Below are positions 50,217 to 58,730 of a stretch of 64,000 nucleotides of DNA, piece by piece. Below the pieces are notes generated by a model. That model did no database searches and had not been told where the DNA came from. It saw only the letters and a program-made list of their open reading frames with translations. The DNA comes from MAG-120531 sp963934855 (GTDB lineage: Bacteria; Bacteroidota; Bacteroidia; Flavobacteriales; Flavobacteriaceae): assembly GCA_963934855.1 (NCBI GenBank), contig CAWWAC010000003.1, positions 102,933 through 166,932 of the forward strand. The letters are read 5' to 3'. Each line of letters begins with the position of its first letter. Position 1 is the first letter of the stretch. A program made the translations under genes and the position numbers.

Positions 50217-51386
50217 ATGTTTTTAATAGACAAACCTTACGTTTCTGAATTTTTAATTGAAACTATTAAAAAAAATAATTTTCCAATAGTTGCTACAAAA
50301 GTGGCGAAAGAATTAATTACTGATGAGTCTTTACATTGGATTGATGAAGATAAAGCAATTTCAATGATCAAAGAGGATGCATCCTTGCGCATCTATACAA
50401 ATTCTGAAAACACTTTAAGTTGGTTAGAAGAAAATCTTGCGGAAACCCACTTGTGTAATCAAGTAAATTTATTAAAAAATAAGGCCTCCTTTAGAAAAGC
50501 AATAAAAAATTTGTACCCAGACTTTTATTACAGAGAATTAAAACTAGAAGATATTCATAAATTAACAAATGAAGACATTAGATTTCCTTTTGTTATAAAG
50601 CCATCCGTTGGCTTTTTAAGTATTGGAGTTCATATTGTATTAAATGAAAAAGATTGGATGAATGCAAAAGATAAATTAACCACTGAAAATTTAAAGAGCA
50701 TTTTTCCACCATCAGTGTTGAATATTTCAAATTTCATAATAGAAGATTATATTATTGGAGAAGAATATGCAGTAGATTACTATTATGATGATCATGGAAA
50801 TGTAGTCATACTAAATATTTTACATCACCTTTTTTCATCTGGAACAGATACAAGCGATAGGGTTTATTATACATCTAAAGAAATAATAGAACAGCATAAA
50901 TCTAAGTTAGAATCCTTTTTATTTAAAGTAGGAGAAAAGATGAACTTAAAGAATTTTCCAGCACATGCTGAAGTGAAAATTGATAAAAATAATAAAATAG
51001 TTCCTATTGAAATTAATCCGTTAAGATTTGGAGGCTGGTGTACCTCTGGAGATTTAGCAGGGATATGTTTGGGAAATAATTCTTATGAATATTACTTAAA
51101 CCGTAAAAAACCAAACTGGAATGAAATTTTCAAAGGAAAAGAAAATAAAAAATACAGCATAGTTATTTTAGATAATAATTCCGGCATTCTCTCCTCAAGT
51201 ATTTCAAGCTTTGATTATGTAGCACTTGCCAAGGATTTTGAAAATCCTATTTTAATAAGAAAATTAGATATTAAAAAATTTAACCTATTTGGGTTTGTTT
51301 TTGCTGAAAGCAGTACGGGTAACGATAAAGAGCTAAAACATATACTTTCTTCTGATTTAAAAAAATATCTAAAGCACACAGCGTAG
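50217..51386 (+). CDS. Orphan ATP-grasp domain protein
   Basis: 389 residues. ATP-grasp features are visible: the lid and lysine region FPFVIKPSVGFLSIGVHIV near 125, SNFIIEDYIIGEEYAVDYYY near 170 (partly quoted), and the metal-binding strand FPAHAEVKIDKNNKIVPIEINPLRFGG near 250 (partly quoted; E...E.N). The family ligates carboxylates to amines or thiols using ATP; the substrate is unknown and no biosynthetic partner lies beside it. The gene is visibly richer in A and T than its neighbours and sits between gene remnants, so recent transfer is possible. I prefer ATG 50217 (MFLIDKPYV) to ATT/TTG codons upstream. Confidence 0.8.
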   Translation: MFLIDKPYVSEFLIETIKKNNFPIVATKVAKELITDESLHWIDEDKAISMIKEDASLRIYTNSENTLSWLEENLAETHLCNQVNLLKNKASFRKAIKNLYPDFYYRELKLEDIHKLTNEDIRFPFVIKPSVGFLSIGVHIVLNEKDWMNAKDKLTTENLKSIFPPSVLNISNFIIEDYIIGEEYAVDYYYDDHGNVVILNILHHLFSSGTDTSDRVYYTSKEIIEQHKSKLESFLFKVGEKMNLKNFPAHAEVKIDKNNKIVPIEINPLRFGGWCTSGDLAGICLGNNSYEYYLNRKKPNWNEIFKGKENKKYSIVILDNNSGILSSSISSFDYVALAKDFENPILIRKLDIKKFNLFGFVFAESSTGNDKELKHILSSDLKKYLKHTA

Positions 51387-51610
51387 CAGGTCTATTGCAT
51401 CTATGCTAATAAATATTAGATCTAAAATAGACTACGAAGTTGTTCTAGACCCTTCAGATATGTTGAAAAGTTGGTAAAAAAACTTAGACTTCGCTCATAA
51501 ATCTGAAAAGGTTTATACACTTAAAAAAAAGTAATAAACCCAAACCTTTTGGCTAAATTTCGTATATTATTAATGACTACAAATAGACATTTTATTTTAA
51601 AATATACGCT
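51387..51610 (+). other. Intergenic region without a clear gene
   Basis: Contains only a short frame from ATG 51403 that reads 24 codons to TAA, then 18 more open codons to a second TAA at 51532. It could be the tail of a lost gene, but it has no recognisable family. No promoter consensus for the next gene is obvious. Confidence 0.3.
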
Positions 51611-52003
51611 ATGAATTTCCACACACGTAAATGGATAAAACCAGAAGATTTAAACCCAAACGGAACCCTATTTGGAGGGAGATTATTAGAATGGATAGAT
51701 GAAGAAGCTGCTCTCTATGCTATTATTCAATTAGAAAATCCACGTACCGTCACTAAATATATGAGTGAGATAAACTTTAAGAGTTCAGCAAAAAAAGGAG
51801 ATATTATTGAAATAGGTGTAAAGCCTATAAAATTTGGAAATAGCTCATTAACATTAGCATGTGAAGTGCGCAATAAAATGACCAGAGAAGTCATTGTGAC
51901 TATTGACTCTATCATTATGGTAAGTCTTGGTGAAAATGGAAAACCACATGCGCACGGTAAAACAGAAATTGAGTACGTAAAAGACAGGTTAACAAATGGC
52001 TAG
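51611..52003 (+). CDS. Acyl-CoA thioesterase (hotdog fold)
   Basis: 130 residues. NPNGTLFGGRLLEWIDEEAA near 18 is the catalytic segment of the YciA/BFIT-like acyl-CoA thioesterases (hotdog helix with Asp), followed by KYMSEINFKSSAKKGDIIEI near 50. It hydrolyses acyl-CoA to free acid and CoA. Monocistronic; the sequence just downstream on the other strand is a gene remnant. Confidence 0.92.
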   Translation: MNFHTRKWIKPEDLNPNGTLFGGRLLEWIDEEAALYAIIQLENPRTVTKYMSEINFKSSAKKGDIIEIGVKPIKFGNSSLTLACEVRNKMTREVIVTIDSIIMVSLGENGKPHAHGKTEIEYVKDRLTNG

Positions 52004-52030
52004 AATATAGAATTAATGATCTTATTATTT

Positions 52031-52156
52031 CTATAATTTACCCAACACACCCAAAGCGGCATTTTCTCCTGCTGCCATAGCTGCATTAAGTGATCCATTT
52101 AAAGTCACGTCACCTGCTAAAAATACGCCCTCCGTTAATTGGGATTCAGATGGAGG
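52031..52156 (-). pseudogene. Remnant: C-terminus of an FAD-dependent oxidoreductase
   Basis: A 41-codon stretch between two in-frame stops reads LTEGVFLAGDVTLNGSLNAA then MAAGENAALGVLGKL and a stop. The GVFLAGD...GSLNAAM.SG pattern is the typical C-terminal FAD-binding end of FAD-dependent amine-oxidase or phytoene-desaturase-like enzymes. The rest of the gene (hundreds of codons) is absent; the YyaL-like gene begins its 3' end at 52183. It is best read as a deletion remnant. Confidence 0.65.
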
Positions 52157-52182
52157 CTAGATGAAACTATACAATCACACTT

Positions 52183-54264
52183 TTAGTCCAATTGACCCAT
52201 AGCTTCTTTCACAGTCTGTACCGGTAATTTGCAAGCGTAATTTTCACAGACATACAAGAGTGTTTCCCCTTCTGTATAACGGTCTTGAAACAAAGGCAAT
52301 GAACTGGCTGTTTTAGAAGCCACCACCAAGACGTTTGGCCTCCCAAATGCCAAGACTTCTGTAGCCATTTTTAATGCCTGAGGGCCTACTATTGCCAATT
52401 CGTAAAAGGGAAAAGTTTTATATAGCCAACTCATACCCCATTGTGTGTAGTTATTCAGGTCTGTACTTAAAAGAGGTGCAGCTTGTATTAGAGCTTTTTC
52501 TGCTTTTTCTGTCCTCATTGCATCAAATCTAATAAGTCCTAATAAAAAGTTTACCTCTGCCCCCACTGCATTGTCTGAAGGGATTACCCCATCTGCCATC
52601 TTAGTAATAGGAGCAATCACAGTTTCATTCACTGAATACTGGTACAAGCTATTTTTGTCATTATAAAAACCAACATCCAATGTATTCATGAGGTCTTTAG
52701 CGTCTTCCAAATAAGACATTTGAGAAGTAGATAAATAAAGCGTTAGGGCTGCCTTTGCTAAAAAAGCGTAGTCTTCCGAGAAAACAGGCGCTTCTTTTTC
52801 CTTAGAAAGTACGTGGGTAATACTGGAAACACCCTTTTTCAAGAGTAGACTATACAAAGCCTGGGCCTCCTCCAAATAAGCTTCTTCCCCAAATGCCTGA
52901 AAAGCTTCTGCATAGGCTTCTACCAAAAGTGCATTCCAAGAGGTGATTATCTTAGTGTCTTTAATAGGACTACCTCTTTGAGACCTAGAGGTCCATAAAA
53001 CAGATTCCCATTCTTTGCGCTTTTCACGAAGCTTTACTATAGAAATCCCATTGGTCAATGCAAAAGAAAAATCATCTGAGACCCTTTGCAACAACTGGTA
53101 TTTCCCCTCCCATAAATCAGTAGCGTCTAAGCTATAATAGGCAGCAAACAAAGACCAATCACTTGTTATTAATGCTTTTAACTCCAGTGGGGTCCACCTA
53201 TAATAGGCGCCCTCTTCTCCATCTAAATCTGCATCTATGGCAGCTATATAACCTCCTTCAATACTTTTCATCTCACTTTTAAGAAAATTCAAACTCTGAT
53301 AAACAAGCTCTTTATAGCGCTCGTTTTTGTGAATCTTATAAGCCTTGGCATAAAGTTTTACCATTTGTGCATTGTCATACAGCATCTTTTCAAAATGAGG
53401 TATTTTCCACTCTGAATCTGTGCTATACCTAAAAAATCCACCTTGTAGCTGGTCATAAATACCCCCATTAGCCATGAGGTCTAAAGTATTACAAACATAC
53501 TTAAGCACTTCTGGATTGCCGCTTAAAAGGCCATAATCCAAAAGAAACATCAGCCCGTTAGGGCGCATAAATTTCTGATCACCTGTGTTTCCGCCCCACT
53601 TTAAATCCCAATTAGTTTTCCAGCTAGAAAGACCCACCTCTAAAACCTTCAAATCAAAATCACTTGAAACAGCGTTACTTACAACTGCATTTTCAGCAAC
53701 AATTCCCTTCTTGAGATCTGCAGCAAAAGCCCTTAATTTATCCGGCTCTAAGGCGTACAAGGATTTCATCTGTTTTAAAGCAGATATCCATTGCACTTTG
53801 GAGTGGTAAGTGCCTGCATAAATAGGAGATCCATCTGGCAAAGCAATTACATTTAGAGGCCAGCCTCCGTCTGAGCCCATCAGTCTTAGGGCTGTCATAT
53901 AGATTTGATCAATATCTGGACGCTCCTCTCTGTCTACCTTTATATTTATAAACCCCTCATTCATGACCGCAGCTACTTCTGAATCTTCAAAACTTTCCTC
54001 CTCCATCACATGACACCAATGGCATGATGCATAGCCAACACTAATGACGATGAGCCTATCTAATTTTTTGCTTTTCTCAAAGACCTCTAAACCCCAAGAT
54101 TTCCAAGCTACAGGGTTATTTGCATGCTGTAAAAGATAAGGACTCGTTTGGGTACCTAACTCATTTTTTAGAGTATAATTTTCTTGACCTACGCAAGAAG
54201 TCATCATGTAAAAAAACAAAACAACGCCTTTAATTAAGTTTTTAAGATTTATTATATTATTCAT
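52183..54264 (-). CDS. YyaL/DUF255 thioredoxin-domain lipoprotein
   Basis: 693 residues. The signal peptide ends at lipobox MTSC (Cys near 24), unusual for this family, which is normally cytoplasmic. The N-terminal DUF255 thioredoxin-like domain has SPYLLQHANNPVAW near 40, SVGYASCHWCHVMEEESF near 75 (CHWC) and DREERPDIDQIYM near 112. The rest is an (alpha/alpha)6 barrel like N-acylglucosamine epimerases, with HFEKMLYDNAQMVKLY near 290. Human SPATA20 and Bacillus YyaL are relatives; the function is unknown. ATG 54264 is preferred over GTG 54273. Confidence 0.9.
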   Translation of the reverse strand: MNNIINLKNLIKGVVLFFYMMTSCVGQENYTLKNELGTQTSPYLLQHANNPVAWKSWGLEVFEKSKKLDRLIVISVGYASCHWCHVMEEESFEDSEVAAVMNEGFINIKVDREERPDIDQIYMTALRLMGSDGGWPLNVIALPDGSPIYAGTYHSKVQWISALKQMKSLYALEPDKLRAFAADLKKGIVAENAVVSNAVSSDFDLKVLEVGLSSWKTNWDLKWGGNTGDQKFMRPNGLMFLLDYGLLSGNPEVLKYVCNTLDLMANGGIYDQLQGGFFRYSTDSEWKIPHFEKMLYDNAQMVKLYAKAYKIHKNERYKELVYQSLNFLKSEMKSIEGGYIAAIDADLDGEEGAYYRWTPLELKALITSDWSLFAAYYSLDATDLWEGKYQLLQRVSDDFSFALTNGISIVKLREKRKEWESVLWTSRSQRGSPIKDTKIITSWNALLVEAYAEAFQAFGEEAYLEEAQALYSLLLKKGVSSITHVLSKEKEAPVFSEDYAFLAKAALTLYLSTSQMSYLEDAKDLMNTLDVGFYNDKNSLYQYSVNETVIAPITKMADGVIPSDNAVGAEVNFLLGLIRFDAMRTEKAEKALIQAAPLLSTDLNNYTQWGMSWLYKTFPFYELAIVGPQALKMATEVLAFGRPNVLVVASKTASSLPLFQDRYTEGETLLYVCENYACKLPVQTVKEAMGQLD

Positions 54265-54464
54265 ATTACCCACCCAAATTACAATTTTATTTCACAAAAT
54301 AAGTGCCCTACAATGTCATATAAAATTACTGATTCTGTCGCATCTATGAATTTTCGTCAATATTTGCGATAAATTTAATGGAAAAATTAAATTAACTTAA
54401 AATAGATAGGCTATAAAAATTGATTTTATGTAAGAAAAGCATATTTAATGATCTAATAACTTCT

Positions 54465-55046
54465 TTAATTTAATCGCAAAAAGTAAATAGGAAACCCTAA
54501 TGATTCTTCTTTTTTAATAATCTTAAATCCAAATTTTTGGTATAAGTACGTATTGTTTTCTGAGGCGGCGGCAATGCTTACAGGTAGGGTGGTGTTCTTA
54601 AATTCATTTTTAACTGCTATCATTAAACGTGCAGCTGTTCCTTTTCCTTTAGATTCATTTTTAACTCCCATAATTATAGGTCTAATATGGTTTTCTTTGG
54701 GATAGTTTTGACGGGCTATACGCTGCCTCTTTAAAATTCCGAAAACACGCTTAATACCAATACATCCATGCACTAGTTTAAAATCTTGCCAAATAGATTT
54801 GAAGGTGATTTTTTCACGATGTGGAAATTTCAATAACAAACAAGCGTTGTTATTGTCAGATATAAAAACAGCGCCAAAAGAAAGAGCCTTTTCAAACAAA
54901 TACTCCATTAAAATGTGCATGCGTTCAATTCTTTTCTCATCTTGCTTTACAATAAGGTTTACAGAATTGCTCTCTTTTAAAGGTGAAAATGCAGACACTA
55001 ATATTTCAGAAACTAATTGCTTATCTGCTTTAATTGCTTTTCTCAT
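54465..55046 (-). CDS. GNAT-family N-acetyltransferase
   Basis: 193 residues. The acetyl-CoA loop is GKGTAARLMIAVKNEF near 140 (Q/R-x-x-G-x-G/A form), preceded by the beta-4 strand HIRPIIMGV and followed by AAASENNTYLYQKFGFKIIK near 170, a classic GNAT motif B. N-terminal residues include SEILVSAFSP. It acetylates an unidentified amine substrate. ATG 55046 is preferred to the TTG 30 bases upstream. The 190-bp gap to its left holds nothing recognisable. Confidence 0.88.
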   Translation of the reverse strand: MRKAIKADKQLVSEILVSAFSPLKESNSVNLIVKQDEKRIERMHILMEYLFEKALSFGAVFISDNNNACLLLKFPHREKITFKSIWQDFKLVHGCIGIKRVFGILKRQRIARQNYPKENHIRPIIMGVKNESKGKGTAARLMIAVKNEFKNTTLPVSIAAASENNTYLYQKFGFKIIKKEESLGFPIYFLRLN

Positions 55047-55142
55047 GTGGTTGTAATAATTATCGGTGACACCCAATAGTTTTAGGCTATGGTTTTCTTG
55101 TTATTTTCTTATAAGTTAAAAAAAATAAACTCAGTGTTCTCT

Positions 55143-55862
55143 TTATTGACTAACAAGTATGATTCCAGAAATACTCAAAAGAACCATTAATAATTTTTTA
55201 AAAAGATTTTCATTCATTTTTTTAAAAGTTCGCTTTCCTAAAAACTGAGCAAAAAGAAAGACAGGAAATACCAATAATGTCATTTTTATATGACTAAAGT
55301 TTAATATGCCACTTATAGCAAGTGCAGGAACTCGAGTGAGAGTGACTAGACCCATAATCCCAATCATAGTGGCCCTAAATGTTTTTATATCATTGCCAGA
55401 ATTTTGAACACACACTACGTAAAGAGGACCTCCAGTAGAAAAAACACCTGAAAAAAAACCAGCCATAACTCCAAAACTCACGAATCCTGTTTTATTTAGC
55501 TTTATCTTCTTTTTATCCCACAAAACATATGTCACATATAACAAAACAAAAACACCAAGCCCTCTTTTTAGTATGATAGGTTTTGAAAAAGTAAGCACTA
55601 AAATTCCAATAATCACTCCTATAACAGATGTGATAGCAAGCTTTAAAATCACTTCTCTATCTATATTCTTCCACTCTTTGGTCATTAAGAGTACACTTGA
55701 AAAAAAATAAAAAATTGAAATATAGGCAATTGCATCGGGTAATTCCATTGCTAAAAGCAATATAGGGAGCGCCATTAGAGATCCAGCAAAACCAATGACA
55801 GTTTGCACATAAAAACCTATAAAAATACCAATGACAAGAACTAAAAGGACTGATGTATCCAT
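55143..55862 (-). CDS. TauE/SafE (TSUP) family membrane transporter
   Basis: 239 residues with seven to eight hydrophobic helices. The family features GIFIGFYVQTVIGFAGSLMALP near 12 (partly quoted) and GVMAGFFSGVFSTGGPLYVV near 130 (G-x-x-S-G-x-x-x-T/G-G-G-P) are both clear. It carries anions such as sulfite, sulfoacetate or small organosulfur compounds across the inner membrane; the substrate here is unknown. Confidence 0.93.
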   Translation of the reverse strand: MDTSVLLVLVIGIFIGFYVQTVIGFAGSLMALPILLLAMELPDAIAYISIFYFFSSVLLMTKEWKNIDREVILKLAITSVIGVIIGILVLTFSKPIILKRGLGVFVLLYVTYVLWDKKKIKLNKTGFVSFGVMAGFFSGVFSTGGPLYVVCVQNSGNDIKTFRATMIGIMGLVTLTRVPALAISGILNFSHIKMTLLVFPVFLFAQFLGKRTFKKMNENLFKKLLMVLLSISGIILVSQ

Positions 55863-56009
55863 GAAAAAAATCTTACTTAATTTAGGCCAAAATTAAATAG
55901 ACTTGATTTACAAATAATATTGAATACACGGTTTAAATGATCTATTTGCTAATAAAAAAAGTGTTTTTAAAGTAAAAAACATCGAATCAATAGTGAGTTA
56001 TTTGTGACA

Positions 56010-57019
56010 TTAGATTGATTCATTAGATTTAATAAAGTTTTCAAGCTTCTGTACCATATTATAGCTCCCACAATAAAATGGAACTCTTTGGTGAAGTGCA
56101 GTAGGTTGTATTTCCAATACCCTAATGAAACCATCTGAAGCTTTACCTCCTGCCTGTTCAGCTATAAAAGCCATTGGGTTGCACTCATAAAGTAGCCTGA
56201 GTTTTCCGTTGGGGTCTTTTTTGCTATTGGGATATAAATAAATACCCCCTTTAATCATATTTCTATGAAAATCTGATACCAGGCTTCCTATATATCTTGA
56301 AGTATATGGTCTATCTCCCTCATCTTGCTGACAATATTTTATATAGTTTTTTACAGCTTGAGGGAAATAAGTGTAATTTCCCTCATTTATGGAATAGATG
56401 TGGCCCTCTTTATTAAAGGTCATATCTGGATGTGATAAATAAAAAGTACCAATAGAAGGGTTTAAGGTAAATCCGTTTACGCCATGGCCAGTGGTGTATA
56501 CCAGCATAGAAGAAGTACCATAAATAACATAGCCTGCTGCCACTTGGTGAATTCCTTTTTGTGTAAAAAATCATCTAAAATAACAGGAGATCCTACAGGG
56601 CTAATTCTTCTGTAGACTGAAAAAATAGTACCCACAGAAACATTTACATCTATGTTAGATGAGCCATCTAAAGGGTCAATTAATACAATATATTTGTTCT
56701 CATTTTCTTGTCTGTGACCCTCTACATTCATAAAATTATCATTCTCTTCAGAGGCAATACCACATACAATTTCTCTATTAATTAAGGTATGAATGAAAAT
56801 TTAGTTGGCCAATACATCTAGCTTTTTTTGATCTTCGTCCTGAATATTTATATTTCCTGAAGAGCTAGTTATGTCTACTAATCCATCTTTATTAACTTTA
56901 TGATTCACCACTTTAGCAGCCAATCTTATGGCATTTAGAATCCTAGATAACTCACCTGAAGAATATTTAAAGGTATTTTGGTTTTCTATAATGAATTACC
57001 CAAGTGTTTTATTTTCCAT
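56010..57019 (-). pseudogene. fbp: Fructose-1,6-bisphosphatase (class I), inactivated
   Basis: From ATG 57019 the translation is a clear class I FBPase (ENQNTFKYSSGELSRILNAI, then IDPLDGSSNIDVNVSVGTIF and GHGVNGFTLNPSIGTFYLSH). It carries three lesions. Codon 8 is TAA (56998-56996), where family members have Glu in TLGEFI. Codon 73 is TAA (56803-56801), again at a usual Glu. A one-base frameshift lies in the A5 run near 56560, so the second half (from GYVIYGTSSMLVYTTG) continues in another frame to the stop at 56010. The catalytic region is otherwise well preserved, so inactivation looks recent. Three separate lesions make assembly error an unlikely full explanation. Confidence 0.92.
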
Positions 57020-57137
57020 TTTTAAAAGTAATTAAATATTCTCTTTAAACCATTTACAAAATCAATTTTCCTTATTAAATGTTTAATGAATCTTACACAA
57101 CTTAAGAAACGCTAAAGGAATCCTTATTAATAATTTA

Positions 57138-57145
57138 TATTTTTG
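57138..57145 (+). promoter_or_regulatory. Promoter -7 element (TATTTTTG) of the pseudouridine synthase gene
   Basis: Exact TAnnTTTG match about 50-60 bp before the likely translation start region (57194-57199). Confidence 0.5.
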
Positions 57146-57198
57146 CCTTTTGTATTTTACTTCACTTAAATTAGTAACTACTTTAAAATTAAAATGTC

Positions 57199-58059
57199 AT
57201 TATAGCCTCTCAACATCACATAGTACCTAAACAAGACACCCCTGTTAGACTTCAAGAGTATGGCGTAGGCATATTTCACGCTGCTTTAACCAAATCTGCA
57301 TTTAAAAAAACAATAAAGAAAGGGTGTGTCCAGGTAAATGATACAATAGCCAGCACAGCTACTTATATACATGGCGGTGAATGTATTCACTTGTTTGTTC
57401 TAGAAATTGCAATTCCTAATAAAAAACTAGTTTTCCCACTTAAAGTATTGTTTGAAGATCCATATTTAGCCATTATTCACAAACCTGCTGGTATTCTAGT
57501 GAGTGGCAATAGCTTTAAAACCATTGCAAATGCGCTAGATCAAAACATTAGTAAAAGTAATATCCCAGACGCTACCGCAGCCCGCACTGTGCACAGATTA
57601 GACTACGCAACCACAGGAGTTTTATTGGTTGGAAAAACAAGCAGTAGTATTAGGGTACTTAGCAAAATGTTTGAAAATAAAGAAATTTCAAAAACCTACT
57701 ACGCAGTTACTATTGGAGAAATGACTGCAAGTGGTCAAGTTGTTTCTGAAATTGACAGTAAAAAATCACAATCAAATTACAGCCTTTGTGAGTCTGTGCT
57801 ATCTGTCAGATTTGGCAAACTAAACTTAGTAAAATTAGAGCCGGAAACAGGAAGAAGGCACCAACTGCGAAAGCATATGTCACAGATAGGCAATCCTATC
57901 TTAGGAGACCCAACCTACGGGATTGAAAATTTAATTTTAATGGGCAAAGGCATGTATTTACACGCATTTTCTTTACAATTCAAACACCCCTTTACCCAAA
58001 AAGAAGTTCACATAAAAGACGCGCTACCTAAAAAGTTTAAAAAAATATTTAAAAACTAA
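57199..58059 (+). CDS. RluA-family RNA pseudouridine synthase; no canonical start codon
   Basis: About 286 codons. The catalytic domain has VLFEDPYLAIIHKPAGILVS near 85, the catalytic Asp in ARTVHRLDYATTGVLLVGKT near 138, and LVKLEPETGRRHQLRKHM near 215. Upstream, the same frame encodes a conserved S4-like N-terminal part (DTPVRLQEYGVGIFHAALTK, then VNDTIASTATYIHGGECIHL), so it must be translated in working homologues. That frame has no ATG, GTG or TTG before 57391. The only nearby ATG (57194) is out of frame and stops after three codons. The gene either starts at ATT 57199 or ATA 57202, or has a one-base frameshift at its 5' end. Confidence 0.75.
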   Translation: MIASQHHIVPKQDTPVRLQEYGVGIFHAALTKSAFKKTIKKGCVQVNDTIASTATYIHGGECIHLFVLEIAIPNKKLVFPLKVLFEDPYLAIIHKPAGILVSGNSFKTIANALDQNISKSNIPDATAARTVHRLDYATTGVLLVGKTSSSIRVLSKMFENKEISKTYYAVTIGEMTASGQVVSEIDSKKSQSNYSLCESVLSVRFGKLNLVKLEPETGRRHQLRKHMSQIGNPILGDPTYGIENLILMGKGMYLHAFSLQFKHPFTQKEVHIKDALPKKFKKIFKN

Positions 58060-58115
58060 ATATGGTGCCAATGATCCTTTTACATTTATAGAGACTTTGT
58101 ATCTTTAAGCTTTTT

Positions 58116-58730
58116 ATGGATTTATTTTCTTTACACACAAACGCCCAAAAAAATTGGCTTCCCAAAGAGGGAGAAGTGAATTATCACGGAGCTATATTTA
58201 AAACAGACTTGGCCCAACAATACTTTACACAACTACTAGAAGAAATTAAGTGGGAACACGATCAGTCACTTATTTTTGGAAAGCTTATTACCACTAAAAG
58301 AAAGGTGGCTTGGTATGCAGATAAGGCCTACTCTTATACCTATTCTAAAATTACTAAAACAGCTCTTATATGGAGTCCCTTATTATTAAACATTAAAAAT
58401 TCAGTAGAAAAAGCCTCTGGAGAAACCTATAACGCATGTTTATTAAACCTATATCACAATGGAAATGAGGGAATGGGATGGCATAGTGATGGAGAAAAAG
58501 ATTTAAAGAAGAATGGCGCCATTGCCTCTTTGAGTTTTGGAGCAGAAAGGAAATTTACCTTTAAGCACAAAGAAGACAAACAAATAGTGAGTCTTCAGCT
58601 AGAGCTCGGCAGCTTACTGGTTATGAAAGGTAGCACACAAAGTCATTGGCTACACAGACTACCACCCACTACTAAAATTGAAACCCCTAGAATTAACCTC
58701 ACTTTTAGGACCATAGTCCATCAGGATTAA
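58116..58730 (+). CDS. AlkB-like 2-oxoglutarate/Fe(II) dioxygenase
   Basis: 204 residues. The Fe(II) ligands are His and Asp in GMGWHSDGEKDL near 126 (HxD) and His in SHWLHRLPPTTK near 185, followed by the 2-oxoglutarate arginines in RINLTFRTI near 195. The nucleotide lid WYADKAYSYTYSK near 75 fits DNA/RNA-demethylating AlkB proteins. It repairs alkylated bases by oxidative demethylation. It ends directly before the glycosyltransferase gene. Confidence 0.92.
   Translation: MDLFSLHTNAQKNWLPKEGEVNYHGAIFKTDLAQQYFTQLLEEIKWEHDQSLIFGKLITTKRKVAWYADKAYSYTYSKITKTALIWSPLLLNIKNSVEKASGETYNACLLNLYHNGNEGMGWHSDGEKDLKKNGAIASLSFGAERKFTFKHKEDKQIVSLQLELGSLLVMKGSTQSHWLHRLPPTTKIETPRINLTFRTIVHQD

Noticed and set aside
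51403..51534. Small gene in the gap before the thioesterase
   Set aside because: It contains an in-frame TAA after 24 codons, has no recognisable family and no promoter; noted only as intergenic content.
56795..57000. In-frame TAA codons of fbp as recoded sense codons
   Set aside because: TAA is used as the normal stop by many genes in this window, and a frameshift is also present, so inactivation is the simpler reading.
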